NCBI GenBank assembly: GCA_007693915.1
Contig: RECS01000100.1
Coordinates: 1 to 64,000, forward strand
Direction of reading: 5' to 3'
Length of the DNA stretch: 64,000 nt
Source of the DNA: Saprospirales bacterium
Lineage (GTDB): Bacteria; Bacteroidota; Bacteroidia; Chitinophagales; Saprospiraceae
Shown: piece after piece, positions 1 to 10,560 of the stretch
Layout: every line of letters starts with the position of its first letter
Position numbering within the stretch: position 1 is the first letter of the stretch
Notes under the pieces: model-generated
What the model saw: the letters and a program-made list of their open reading frames with translations, nothing else
Told to the model about the DNA's origin: nothing
Databases searched by the model: none
Position numbers and translations under genes: made by a program

Positions 1-56
1 AATTATAGCTGACAGTTTGGCTTTGCAGTAGAAATTTTGTGAATAATCCGGGTTAG
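1..56. mobile_element. Right end of an IS/MITE-like element truncated by the window edge
   Basis: Positions 1-60 match 13380-13439 at 55/60 by eye (aattatagcYgacagtttgRctttgcagtagaaattttgtgaataatccggg). It ends in gtgaataatccgggttag, which matches the terminal inverted repeat of the 13253-13435 element. Confidence 0.6.
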
Positions 57-134
57 TATAATTCTTTTATCTCGTAGCTTGTATCTAAAAACACTTTTCA
101 CCCTCAGATAGTGTCAGCAAAAAGCCAATAGTTA

Positions 135-1487
135 CTAACTGTCTAGTGTCTCTTTATAAACCCTTAAACAACGCTCTCTTGCTTTTTTGTGGTCGACAAT
201 TGGATCAGGGTATTCACTCGTGCCAAATTCAGGGACGTATTTTTTAACGTATTCCAGATGCTTATCAAATTTTTTCAATTGAGCATCCGGACTGAATATA
301 CGAAAGTAGGGTGCAGCATCAGTGCCACATCCCGCAGCCCATTGCCATCCTCCGCTATTAGATGCGAGATCAAAATCCAGCAACATTTTAGCAAAATAGG
401 CTTCTCCCCACCGCCAATCAATAAGCAGGTGTTTGGTCAGAAAACTGGCAGTAAGCATGCGGATTCTATTGTGCATATAACCCTCTGTGTTCAATTGACG
501 CATTCCTGCATCTACTAATGGAAAACCAGTACGCCCCTCACACCATTTTCTAAAATCCGTCTCATTATTTAACCATTGGATAGCCGCGTATTTTTCCCTA
601 AAAGGACCATCTACCACATGCGGAAAATGAAAAAGAATCTGCGAGTAAAAATCTCTCCAGATTAATTCATTTAAAAAGGTTTCATTCAATCCGGAGGCCT
701 TCGCAGCTTTTTCCCTGATAGATAGAGTGCCAAAGCGGAAGTGAATTCCCAATCTTGAAGTGGCATCCATAGCCGGATAATCTCTTTTTTGACTGTATTC
801 ACGTACTACTTTTCTAGAAACTTCTCTGGAAGGAATAGAAATGTCCGTCTCAGAAAACCCCATCTCAACCAAAGGTGGAACGTTGGAGGTATTCTCCCAT
901 TTCAGAAACCTATCTTTATGGGCTTCAGAGGGGTAAGTTTTAAAAAATGAAGATTTATATAGTGGGTCAGAAGGGCCCAAATCTCGACGAATCAAATCAA
1001 ACCATTTTCGTTTAAAAGGAGTAAAAACAACATAGGGATCGCCATCGTCCTTCAGCACCTCACCGCCTTCGGTAATGACATGGTCTTTAAATGTTTGGAA
1101 ATCAATTCCACTGTTTTCCAAAAGTTTTTTAACAGCTGAATCCCGCTCTTTTGCATAAGGCTCATAATCTCGATTGCAGTAAACTGCTTTTACATTCCAA
1201 TCCTCTATAATTTGGTTCCATACTTCTTCGACTTTACCGTAGCAAACTAGCAAATCATTTCCGGCTTTTTTCAGTTCTTCCCTTATCCTATTGAGTTCAG
1301 TGCGGATAAACTCTACTCTGGCATCGCTTTTATTTTCTAACTTATCTAGTATGTAACGATCAAAAATAAATACGGGCAAGACTTCCCTGCCCGATCGTAA
1401 AGCCTCGTATAATCCTCTATTGTCATTCAGTCGAAGGTCACGCCTAAACCAGAAGGCAGTGATTGGATTTGTGTTGGTGTTTTTCAT
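135..1487 (-). CDS. phrB: Deoxyribodipyrimidine photolyase / cryptochrome family
   Basis: 450 aa; N-terminal FWFRRDLRLNDN and C-terminal FAD-binding motifs (GEAYFAKMLLDFDLASNSGGWQWAAGCGTDAAPYFRIFSP). Confidence 0.95.
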   Translation of the reverse strand: MKNTNTNPITAFWFRRDLRLNDNRGLYEALRSGREVLPVFIFDRYILDKLENKSDARVEFIRTELNRIREELKKAGNDLLVCYGKVEEVWNQIIEDWNVKAVYCNRDYEPYAKERDSAVKKLLENSGIDFQTFKDHVITEGGEVLKDDGDPYVVFTPFKRKWFDLIRRDLGPSDPLYKSSFFKTYPSEAHKDRFLKWENTSNVPPLVEMGFSETDISIPSREVSRKVVREYSQKRDYPAMDATSRLGIHFRFGTLSIREKAAKASGLNETFLNELIWRDFYSQILFHFPHVVDGPFREKYAAIQWLNNETDFRKWCEGRTGFPLVDAGMRQLNTEGYMHNRIRMLTASFLTKHLLIDWRWGEAYFAKMLLDFDLASNSGGWQWAAGCGTDAAPYFRIFSPDAQLKKFDKHLEYVKKYVPEFGTSEYPDPIVDHKKARERCLRVYKETLDS

Positions 1488-1818
1488 GTAGATTAAAAGC
1501 TTTTTAGACTGGATTGTTTTTTAAAATTAATGTTTTTCGGGCAACCCTCTAAAAGGTTCCTAATGTTAGGTAATTCTTTTTAAAACAACCGGGTTCAACC
1601 AATAAACTGCATGGCCTCCAAAATAATATAATTTACCACGCCTATACAACTCCACTTAATCTCTGTGACCGATGTGTCCATTGTGGTTAGTCATTTTAAC
1701 AGAAAAAAGGTTCTGCCAAAATTAAGAAAAATTGGAAGAATTACGATGTTCAAAAAGTCAGAGAAGCCTCCAAAATTTCCATTTCAATTTATTTTACAAA
1801 CCAAAACCCACATTGTAT

Positions 1819-1826
1819 TATCTTTG
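1819..1826 (+). promoter_or_regulatory. Putative Bacteroidota -7 promoter element (TAnnTTTG) upstream of the SbtA-like gene
   Basis: TATCTTTG about 75 nt upstream of the ATG at 1900; no clear -33 TTTG seen. Confidence 0.35.
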
Positions 1827-1899
1827 CCCTCATAATTAGTAACCAGAAGAATCGCAAAATAACTGCTTCAAAAGCAATTAATAATACATCCGCTCAGTC

Positions 1900-2862
1900 A
1901 TGGATTTTACTTTGCTCATTGAAAATTTAACCAACCCAGCCCTACTCTTCTTTGTGCTGGGGATACTGGCAGTTTACCTCAAGAGTGATTTAGAAATACC
2001 TGCCAACTCCTCCAAATTTATTTCACTCTATCTCTTATTTGCCATTGGCTTTAAGGGAGGACAAGAACTTGCTCAGGAACCGTTCACGGCTGAAATTGGT
2101 TGGTCACTGCTGTTTGGAATTGCCATTTCCATGATAATTCCTATATATTGCTTCTTTATCTTGAGAAGAAAATTGAATGTATTTGACTCGGGTGCTATTG
2201 CAGCAGCTTATGGCTCAGTAAGTGCGGTAACCTTCGTCACTGCCATTGCTTATCTGGAATCCATGAATCTAGCCGTACAGGGACACATGGTCGCCATTAT
2301 GGCATTGATGGAATCTCCGGCCATCATAGTAGGTTTAATCCTGATATCTCTTTTTCAGAAAGAGGGTTCAGCTCGAATTAAGAAAACAGCAGCACTTCGG
2401 CACTCTTTGACAAATGGTAGTGTGGTGCTGATACTGGGTAGTCTAGTAATTGGCTTTCTTGCTGATGCTAAACATGCCGCTGATATAAAGCCATTTACAG
2501 ATGATTTGTTCAAAGGTTTTCTAGCCATATTTTTACTCGATATGGGTATTACCTCTGGCAGAAAATTAAAATCGTTCTTTTCATTTGGGTGGTTCCCATT
2601 AGCCTTTTCTATTGTTTTACCCATTATCAATGGTATTGTTTTTGCTTATCTTTCTGCTATGATTACCAGTGATATTTCCAATCGATTTATGTTTGCCATA
2701 TTGGCTGCGAGTGCCTCCTACATTGCAGTCCCTGCCGCTATGAAAATAACAGCACCACAAGCCAACCCCGGCTTATTTCTGCCTATGGCTTTGGGCATTA
2801 CATTCCCGGTTAATATTACCATAGGTATGCCAATTTATATGCTGGTAGTGCAACTTACTTAA
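1900..2862 (+). CDS. SbtA-like sodium-dependent bicarbonate transporter family protein
   Basis: 320 aa, about 10 TM; SbtA/DUF897-like sequence (NPALLFFVLGILAVYLKSDLEIP, GSVSAVTFVTA, MALMESPAIIVGL). Confidence 0.85.
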   Translation: MDFTLLIENLTNPALLFFVLGILAVYLKSDLEIPANSSKFISLYLLFAIGFKGGQELAQEPFTAEIGWSLLFGIAISMIIPIYCFFILRRKLNVFDSGAIAAAYGSVSAVTFVTAIAYLESMNLAVQGHMVAIMALMESPAIIVGLILISLFQKEGSARIKKTAALRHSLTNGSVVLILGSLVIGFLADAKHAADIKPFTDDLFKGFLAIFLLDMGITSGRKLKSFFSFGWFPLAFSIVLPIINGIVFAYLSAMITSDISNRFMFAILAASASYIAVPAAMKITAPQANPGLFLPMALGITFPVNITIGMPIYMLVVQLT

Positions 2863-2963
2863 TCAAACCTCCATTATCAAATCATTAAGACTGACGGGAA
2901 ACATTATTTTTTAGATGTATGTGCAGTATTTTCGCTTTGTTTTTTAATGATAACCAAAAGCTC

Positions 2964-4928
2964 ATGAAAAGCTCATTCAATTTTTGCTTTTTAATCCTTA
3001 TTATTTCTTTTCTAAGCCTAGAGCTTTCCGGGCAACAGTGGTTTGCAAGTCCCGAAATTAAAGGCAAAGTAGGGGAAGATGGAAAAATTTCCGGTACTGT
3101 TTTTTTTGACTCCAATAAAAACGGAAAATTAGATGTCGGGGAAAAAGGTATTAAAGATGTACTTATTTCAAATGGAAAAGATTGGGTAAGAACAGATGAC
3201 AATGGTTTTTATCAGATTTCTGTAAGACCCGATATGAATCTTACCATAGTCCAACCATCTGGCTGGAGGGTGCCATCAGATGCGAGAATGGTTCCACAAT
3301 TTTTTTATATACATAAATCAGGTGGGACTCCCTATGAAATGCGATTTGGCGGACTCCCGGATACCGGACCGGCACCGGCTGTAGTAAACTTTCCTCTGAT
3401 TCGGGAGGGAGCTGTGGGTGAAAAATTTTCCTGCATCATACTTGCAGACCCTCAGGCATATTCCAATGAACAACTCAATTGGTTGAGGGATGGTGTTTTT
3501 GCAGATATTCTCAATTCAGATTATGCGCAAGGAGACTGCATGATTCAGTTGGGTGATATAGTAGGTGACGATCTTGGCTTACTGGAACGCCACCTAGAAT
3601 TGGGATCAGTTATCGGCTTGCCACAATGGTTGGTAATCGGAAACCACGACATAGACTTTGATGCCCAAACTAATGATGATAAGGCGGATAGCTGGAGGCG
3701 AATCTACGGTCCAAATTATTATGCTTTTGAAATGGGTAATGTACTTTTTGTTGCACTGGATAACATCTACTATCCATGCGGTTCTGTAGATTATTCCATG
3801 GGTGTTACCAATTGTGCTGAAGGAAACAACCCGACATATAATGGAAGGCTAACTGAGATTCAATTTCAGTGGCTAAAAACTTTAATCGAAAAAACCGATG
3901 AGGATAAGTTAATTGTGGTGAACGCCCATATACCGATGGTTTCTTTTGTAGATGGAACAAGCGCACAACATCAAACTAATGATGCCTACAGAATTTATGA
4001 ATTATTAGAAGGTAGAGAGGCAGTATTTTTTGCAGGGCACACACACACTACGGAAAACCACTCTCCGGGACAGTTTTTTAAAGGATGGGAAGAAAACACG
4101 GGATCCGGTCCGCTTCCTTTCAGGCACATCATTGCAGGTGCTGCATCGGGTGCATGGTTTCAGGGTGACTTTAATGTTTACGGAGTTCCTATGGCATTGC
4201 AGAGATTGGGTGCACCAATGGGGTATTTTCATATGGATTTTGAAGGAGCTGACTACAGGGAAAAATATGTGGCTGCATTAATGGGTAGGGACAGAGGGCA
4301 ATGGATAGGGTTAAATACCCCTGGTTTCCGAAAATGGTATAATGAAATCATGAATTGGGCCATAGACAATCCGTTTGAACTGGAAGCAGTACCGCCTTAC
4401 TCCATCAATGACTTAACAGATACGCGTTTACTTACACCGGCGGATTTTAAAGAAGGAGTTTGGGTGACAGCCAATGTATGGGCGGGCAGCGCAGAAACTT
4501 ATGTTAGAGCGGTGTTATCAACCGGACATGAATTAAGTTTAGAACGTACACAGAATGGAAAAGGTGAACAAGTTAAAATTGGTGTAGAATGGGCTGATCC
4601 TTTTGCTACATCTAAACAGCTTTCTGTTACCCGTTACGCTTATCAAAGTCAATTGGGGCATGAACGTGCACAAGGCCATGAGTTGTTTACCGGTAGAACA
4701 TTGGGGCCTTCTTCCCCTAGACCACAAAGGTCAATCGCAGACAGAAATATGCATCTGTGGCGTGCTCAATTACCCGAATTACCGTTGGGGGTGCATACCA
4801 TAATGGTAATCAGTACTGACAGGCATGGATTTGAATACAGAGATAAAATGACGGTTGAGGTAAGAGACGAACATCCACCATTATACTGGAGAAATGAGTT
4901 ATGGGAAAATCGTTTCGGGACCAGATAA
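2964..4928 (+). CDS. Secreted calcineurin-like metallophosphoesterase (N-terminal SdrD-like domain, MetallophosN/C-type architecture)
   Basis: Signal peptide if started at ATG 2964; GTVFFDSNKNGKLDVGEKGI domain; metallophosphatase motifs LGDIVGD, GNHD, VNAHIPM, FAGHTHT. The ORF track start at 2919 is probably too early. Confidence 0.9.
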   Translation: MKSSFNFCFLILIISFLSLELSGQQWFASPEIKGKVGEDGKISGTVFFDSNKNGKLDVGEKGIKDVLISNGKDWVRTDDNGFYQISVRPDMNLTIVQPSGWRVPSDARMVPQFFYIHKSGGTPYEMRFGGLPDTGPAPAVVNFPLIREGAVGEKFSCIILADPQAYSNEQLNWLRDGVFADILNSDYAQGDCMIQLGDIVGDDLGLLERHLELGSVIGLPQWLVIGNHDIDFDAQTNDDKADSWRRIYGPNYYAFEMGNVLFVALDNIYYPCGSVDYSMGVTNCAEGNNPTYNGRLTEIQFQWLKTLIEKTDEDKLIVVNAHIPMVSFVDGTSAQHQTNDAYRIYELLEGREAVFFAGHTHTTENHSPGQFFKGWEENTGSGPLPFRHIIAGAASGAWFQGDFNVYGVPMALQRLGAPMGYFHMDFEGADYREKYVAALMGRDRGQWIGLNTPGFRKWYNEIMNWAIDNPFELEAVPPYSINDLTDTRLLTPADFKEGVWVTANVWAGSAETYVRAVLSTGHELSLERTQNGKGEQVKIGVEWADPFATSKQLSVTRYAYQSQLGHERAQGHELFTGRTLGPSSPRPQRSIADRNMHLWRAQLPELPLGVHTIMVISTDRHGFEYRDKMTVEVRDEHPPLYWRNELWENRFGTR

Positions 4929-5001
4929 GTTTCACTCTAAAATACGGTTCGATTTAATATTAACTTAAACTTGTGTTACGTTAGGACAGATAGGCTTGGT
5001 A

Positions 5002-5009
5002 TATCTTTG
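5002..5009 (+). promoter_or_regulatory. Putative -7 promoter element (TATCTTTG)
   Basis: TAnnTTTG lies inside the ORF-track extension (4996 start), supporting the real start at 5041. Confidence 0.45.
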
Positions 5010-5040
5010 CTTTCGGTTTTTTGATAGTACAATAAAATCT

Positions 5041-6195
5041 ATGGGTCAAGTAAGCCCTCATTTAGCGAAAACCTTAAAAGATAAACCCAGATGGATGTCC
5101 TGGACTGCGATTAGCCTTTTAGTATATCTTCTTTTGGTAGCAGTAGGGGTGATTAGCAATGGATTTAAATTAGCTACTGCGGAGCATGCTTTGGTGCTTT
5201 TTGAATTTGCATCAAACCCATTAATAGCATTAATCATTGGAATTGTAGCAACTGCCTCAATTCAGAGTTCAAGTACAGTTACCTCTGTAATTGTAGGTCT
5301 TGTAGCGGGAGGTATGCCGTTGGGCATTGCAATTCCGATGATAATGGGAGCTAATATCGGCACCTCCCTTACCAGCACATTGGTAAGTCTTGGGCATATT
5401 CAAAATGGCGCTGAGTTCAAAAGAGCCTTCTCAGCCGCTACAGTACACGACTGCTTTAACTTTTTGGCTGTATTGGTAATTCTTCCCATAGAGCTGCTCT
5501 TCCAACCACTTGAAAAGTTGGCAGGTTATTTTGCTACTTTTTTCCGTTCAGGATCGGCCACAGACATCTCGTCTTTCAACCTATTAGATGCTTCTACCAA
5601 ACCACTTGTGAATGGTATCGAATGGGTTTTTGCTATTTTACCAGATATGTGGGATGGAGTCTTAATGATTATCTTCGGGATATTTCTCATCTTGCTCGTC
5701 ATACGAAATATCGGAAAACTATTAAAAAGGCTGATGGTTGGACGTTCCCTTGAAATCATTCAAAATACAATTGGAAGAGATCCAATATCAGGAATTTTTG
5801 CGGGTAGTGTTGTAACCGTAATGGTGCAGTCGTCCTCAACTACAACGGCTCTGATTGTTCCTATGGCCGGAAGTGGTGTATTCTCCATTCAACAGGTTTA
5901 TCCTTTTACACTTGGAGGTAATCTCGGAACTACAGTTACTGCAGCAATTGCATCCATGACCTTTACTGGTCCAATGGCCGTTTTATCCTTTCAGATAGCA
6001 TTGGTCCATTTCTTTTTCAATCTATTTGGGATTCTACTCATTTACTGCATTCCATTACTAAGAAATATACCTGTTTATATGTCCGAAAAAATGGCTGCAA
6101 TGAGTCAAAAAAATAAGTTTTTTGTAATGGGATATATTCTTGGTGTCTTCTTTATAACTCCTTTATTACTCATCTGGCTTGCAAGAATGTTCTAA
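5041..6195 (+). CDS. Na/Pi cotransporter family protein (PF02690-like)
   Basis: Two QSSS repeats (ATASIQSSSTVTSVIVGLVAGG, TVMVQSSSTTTALIVPMAGSG), multiple TM. Start adjusted to 5041. Confidence 0.9.
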   Translation: MGQVSPHLAKTLKDKPRWMSWTAISLLVYLLLVAVGVISNGFKLATAEHALVLFEFASNPLIALIIGIVATASIQSSSTVTSVIVGLVAGGMPLGIAIPMIMGANIGTSLTSTLVSLGHIQNGAEFKRAFSAATVHDCFNFLAVLVILPIELLFQPLEKLAGYFATFFRSGSATDISSFNLLDASTKPLVNGIEWVFAILPDMWDGVLMIIFGIFLILLVIRNIGKLLKRLMVGRSLEIIQNTIGRDPISGIFAGSVVTVMVQSSSTTTALIVPMAGSGVFSIQQVYPFTLGGNLGTTVTAAIASMTFTGPMAVLSFQIALVHFFFNLFGILLIYCIPLLRNIPVYMSEKMAAMSQKNKFFVMGYILGVFFITPLLLIWLARMF

Positions 6196-6238
6196 TTCAA
6201 CAAAATTCTTAGTCAATACTATAATTATCATATTCGTT

Positions 6239-9200
6239 TTAGGAAAAAATCAATTCCACTACTTCCTCAAGATTCAATTTCGATGAAGATTGTTCACTTA
6301 TTATTTGATCAGCAAGATTTCGTTTGCTTTGATGTAGCTCGTGAATTTTTTCCTCTATGGTATTCTTAGCCAAAAGCCGATAAACAGTTACTGGTTTATC
6401 TTGACCAATACGATGAGCTCTATCCGTCGCCTGATCCTCAACAGCCGGATTCCACCACGGATCCATATGTACAACATAAGAGGCAGAAGTTAAGTTAATT
6501 CCGGTGCCACCTGCTTTCAAACTAAGTAGAAAAACCGGACATTTACCTTCCTCAAATTCCTTGACTAATTTCTTCCGCTTTTTGGGGCTTGTACTGCCAT
6601 CCAAATAGAAATAATCAATTTTTTGCTTTTTAAGCTCTTCTCGAATCAGACTCAAATGTTTAACAAATTGGCTAAAAATCAAAACCTGATGACCTCCCGG
6701 TAAAATTTCATCCAGTAATTCAGTCAAGGCTTCCATTTTTGAGGATCCCATATTTAATTCAGGATCTACGAGAGATGGACTGCAAGCGGCAAGACGCAGT
6801 TTAGTGAGAACAGAAAAAATCTGAATATGACGCTGTCCAGGTGGCAAGGCAGCAGCCTCAGCAAGCTCTTCCTTTGCTTTCTTTCTAAGTGTTTCGTAAA
6901 AGGTGATTTCAATTTTGTTTAAAACTACCTGTCTGTTAATTTCAGTTTTTGGGGGTAGATCTGTCAAAACCTCATTTTTTGTCCTCCTCAAGAGAAAAGG
7001 TTGAACAATATTTCTAAGTTGTGACGCAACCCATTGGTTTTCATGATTTTCAATTGGAATGACAAAACGTTCCCTGAAAGACTTGAGGCTACCCAAAAGT
7101 CCGGTGTTAATAAACCTGAAAATGCTCCACAATTCCTGGAGGCTATTTTCAATAGGAGTACCTGTAGTCACCCAACGAGCTTCCGCATTTATTCTGTAGG
7201 CTGCCTTACTCCTTTTGGCATCCGGATTTTTAATAGCTTGTGCCTCATCAAGTATTACGGAAGCAAAACTGACTTTTTCTATTTCTTCAATTTGATTGGT
7301 CAATAACCCATAAGAGGAAATAAGAACATCACCCTTGTTAAGTTTTGGTATTAACGAACTACCATCTTCATCATATAGGTTAAATGTGTTTAGATCAGGT
7401 GCAAATTTTTTAAGTTCAGACTCCCAATTTGCGCAAACTGATGTCGGGGCGACTACCAGAGCCGGACCGATCTGACTTCTTTGCAATAAAACAGCAATTG
7501 ACTGAATAGTTTTTCCAAGTCCCATATCATCAGCAAGGCACGAGCCAAATCCCTGATCAGCTCGTCTGCAGAGCCATTGAAAACCAGTGTATTGATAGCC
7601 TCTCAAAGTAGCTTGCAAATTCTCAGGAATGGGATAATTGTTCTCCTCCAGGAGTTTTATTTCCTTCAATTTCTTTGTCCACCCCCTTGATTTGGATGTT
7701 TGAATCTGACCGTCGTCAACTACAGACTCCAGATACATCGCAGCAATGGGGTGAACTTTTATTTCTTCTTTGCCGGAACTAGAAACCAAAGATAATTGCC
7801 TCATTTTTCTTTTTAAACTTTGGGATATCAAGACATAGTCATCATCCTTTAATTTAAAAAAGTTGGTCTCATCCTGGGCGCTAAAACTGAGCAAGTCCGA
7901 AAATTTTAAAGATAGTTGGTCATCAATTTCAATATCCTCCCCTATTAGATTAAGCCAGCCAGAAGAGCTCTTAAGATTCAGTTGAAGGACGGAAGGTTTC
8001 ACATAGCTAATTATTCGATTGTTTTGGTCTTTTAATACTTCGATCTCTAAGACATTACTATCAACTAATAGCTGACTACTTTCTAAAAAGGAGAGCATTT
8101 CCAATTCAGAAGAGAATTCAATGTAACTCTCTTCCTTTAAAAAGTTTAAACCTAGACTTTCGGTTAAACTTTTTATTCTTTCCAAATTCTTTTTCTCCTT
8201 GGTCAGATTTCTGCTAATGCAATATATTTTGTCATCTATCTCTTCTGTAAATTTTTCAAATCCCTGAGCGGCAGGCAATAATCGGGTAAAAGGCTCAGAG
8301 GGATGTAAGTGCAATTCACCAATAAAACCATTAGCACCATCAGGCACTATTTTTACTAACAATTTGCCATCTGATTTTATAACAGGCAAGTCACCCATTA
8401 ATTCCTCAGGTATGTCTCCGGATAATTTTACAAGTTTTTGAGCTTTTTTTAACCAATCTACCAGCTTTGAAAAACCCTCCGGTGGGAACTTCCCATTAAT
8501 TGAGTTAATAACTTTCCCTATATCGTAAACCCGATCATCAAATTTGGTGACTTCTACCAAATTGTAACTAACAAACTCATAAAAGATAGAACCATCACTT
8601 TGCGGTTTTAGATTCAGCTTAAATGATCCATTTTTCTCTCTTTTTAGGTGAATACTTGGTTGTGCTAATTTTATTTGAAGGGGAGTGTGATGCTTGTCAT
8701 CAATAAACACATTATCTCTCCCTACCAGCAAAAATAAGGCCTCATTAAAATCAAATTCATATAGATTATTGTACCAATAAATTGATTTTAACGCGGAAAC
8801 TATTCGAGCGTCGCGCTCATCTTGAAAATCATACTCACCATCTTTAATTCTGCTTAGACTAATGGTACGCCCCTTTGACCATTTTCCAGATTTTAATCTT
8901 TTCTGTTCGATTGGTGTTATTTCTCTTTCAATATTTTTTACCCGCCATATTACCCGTTTTTCAGATTGCTTTTCTGAGTATCTACTCAATGTATCCTCAA
9001 GAGAATCTAACCAAATCTCCCATTTGGGCCTCTCTGCATATCCCTTGGGAATAGGTAAAGTTAATTTAGGAAAAAGCTTACGTAAAAATAGATCATTTTG
9101 ATCAAAAAAGTCATTATTATAAAATTCATTTAACCACCAAAAACACTCTGAATCAAAAAAGTATTTAGTTTTTTCATAGATGCTAAAATTTAAGTACACA

Positions 9201-10333
9201 GCATTTGGATTTTCAAGAACTAAATACCTTTTTACCCAATACACAAATATTAAAGAAATTGAACAAACTTCATAATCCTCTAAATCAAAGTGTTCTTTTC
9301 TATCAATTAGTTTGGGTAAAATTTTTCTGATCCTACTGAAACCTTCCTCGTAAATTCCACAATTTAAGAGCTTGATTTTTTTAAATTTCTTTATAAAATC
9401 TTTTTCATGATTCACCAATATACTAAAACCGTAAACCATACCAAAAGGAGAAGCGAAAGGTATTGATCTCTTTTCATCAACTTTTCTCCAAAGCTTGAAC
9501 CCGCTTTCAAATAGTGGATCTGCCTTTAAATACTCTTCCTCAAAGCACAAAAGAACGGCTTCTGTGATCTCCCTATGATGGAGCAGCATCTTTGGAAGTA
9601 AACCCTCGATCAATTTTAAATCAGCCTTGACTAATGCATGTTGCGCAAATAAAAAATAAAAATCATGTCCCTTATTATATACCTCACTTTTTGCAAATTC
9701 CGCAGTATATTCCCAAAACCAATTTGGAATAGGGTTACCGCTCAGTAAAAATCCATAAAAAAGTGTTGATAGAAAATTAAGTCGGTTCTCAATTTCCATC
9801 ATTTCCAACCACTCTTGAGGTGGAGGATATTTTACAATATTGTTAACTAAATAATTAACCTTCTCCTCATTGGAATCAAAATACAATTTAGATAAAATAC
9901 CATTAAAATTACTGCCAATAGATTCTGCAATATTGAGGGTTAGCATAAAATTTGAATAGGGAAAGTAATAGCCACTAAATCTAGAAACTTCTGAATAGGT
10001 CTTATAAAAAAAACTTGCTATTATCTCATAGTCTTCATCCAAAACCATCGCACACAACAGATTAAATAAATATTTCTGTTCTACCGGAGCCTTGGTCAAT
10101 GTGTTGATATTAAATCCCATTATATCGGCAATCTCCCTACCCACAGCAGAAATTACGAGTTGATCCTTTGATTCACCGAGCCCTAATTTATATTTCACCT
10201 CCTTCCAAACATTGATCAATTCAGCCCTGCGAACATGTTTACTGGTCAACATAGTACTTATCAAAAAGGCCTTTTGGGTTTTTGATAATTTTTCATAATT
10301 CTGCCGAATATTTCTCAGATACACTTCTTCCAT
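6239..10333 (-). CDS. SNF2-family DEAD/DEAH-box helicase with a ~900-aa N-terminal region
   Basis: C-terminal helicase motifs LADDMGLGKT, DEAQAIKN, TGTPIENS, LSLKAGGTGINLT, DRAHRIGQ. Confidence 0.95.
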   Translation of the reverse strand: MEEVYLRNIRQNYEKLSKTQKAFLISTMLTSKHVRRAELINVWKEVKYKLGLGESKDQLVISAVGREIADIMGFNINTLTKAPVEQKYLFNLLCAMVLDEDYEIIASFFYKTYSEVSRFSGYYFPYSNFMLTLNIAESIGSNFNGILSKLYFDSNEEKVNYLVNNIVKYPPPQEWLEMMEIENRLNFLSTLFYGFLLSGNPIPNWFWEYTAEFAKSEVYNKGHDFYFLFAQHALVKADLKLIEGLLPKMLLHHREITEAVLLCFEEEYLKADPLFESGFKLWRKVDEKRSIPFASPFGMVYGFSILVNHEKDFIKKFKKIKLLNCGIYEEGFSRIRKILPKLIDRKEHFDLEDYEVCSISLIFVYWVKRYLVLENPNAVYLNFSIYEKTKYFFDSECFWWLNEFYNNDFFDQNDLFLRKLFPKLTLPIPKGYAERPKWEIWLDSLEDTLSRYSEKQSEKRVIWRVKNIEREITPIEQKRLKSGKWSKGRTISLSRIKDGEYDFQDERDARIVSALKSIYWYNNLYEFDFNEALFLLVGRDNVFIDDKHHTPLQIKLAQPSIHLKREKNGSFKLNLKPQSDGSIFYEFVSYNLVEVTKFDDRVYDIGKVINSINGKFPPEGFSKLVDWLKKAQKLVKLSGDIPEELMGDLPVIKSDGKLLVKIVPDGANGFIGELHLHPSEPFTRLLPAAQGFEKFTEEIDDKIYCISRNLTKEKKNLERIKSLTESLGLNFLKEESYIEFSSELEMLSFLESSQLLVDSNVLEIEVLKDQNNRIISYVKPSVLQLNLKSSSGWLNLIGEDIEIDDQLSLKFSDLLSFSAQDETNFFKLKDDDYVLISQSLKRKMRQLSLVSSSGKEEIKVHPIAAMYLESVVDDGQIQTSKSRGWTKKLKEIKLLEENNYPIPENLQATLRGYQYTGFQWLCRRADQGFGSCLADDMGLGKTIQSIAVLLQRSQIGPALVVAPTSVCANWESELKKFAPDLNTFNLYDEDGSSLIPKLNKGDVLISSYGLLTNQIEEIEKVSFASVILDEAQAIKNPDAKRSKAAYRINAEARWVTTGTPIENSLQELWSIFRFINTGLLGSLKSFRERFVIPIENHENQWVASQLRNIVQPFLLRRTKNEVLTDLPPKTEINRQVVLNKIEITFYETLRKKAKEELAEAAALPPGQRHIQIFSVLTKLRLAACSPSLVDPELNMGSSKMEALTELLDEILPGGHQVLIFSQFVKHLSLIREELKKQKIDYFYLDGSTSPKKRKKLVKEFEEGKCPVFLLSLKAGGTGINLTSASYVVHMDPWWNPAVEDQATDRAHRIGQDKPVTVYRLLAKNTIEEKIHELHQSKRNLADQIISEQSSSKLNLEEVVELIFS

Positions 10334-10454
10334 GGATACTTTCCGCTTATCTCTAAAAATAGAACAAAAATATAAATTTTATTAGCAAATTTTATTTTTT
10401 GGATGAAGAGTGTACTTATTATGGGTTTTCTCAATATAGTAGACACAAAGGTAG

Positions 10455-10538
10455 TTAAGCTGCACGATTAAATTTAATCAAATTTTTAAAAGCTGCTAAG
10501 TGTGAAATATAGCCAATAGCTGAATGTATGCTCACACT
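10455..10538 (-). pseudogene. Remnant of the C-terminus of an IS3-family (IS150-like ORFB) transposase
   Basis: Minus-strand translation SIHSAIGYISHLAAFKNLIKFNRAA* resembles the HSAIGYxSP...F end of IS3 ORFB proteins; a stop codon lies a few codons upstream in the same frame. Confidence 0.5.
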
Positions 10539-10560
10539 CTATTCTAACTTTTAGATATAT

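Noticed and set aside
2885-3202. 105-aa - strand ORF
   Set aside because: Antisense shadow of the phosphoesterase signal-peptide and SdrD-like region.
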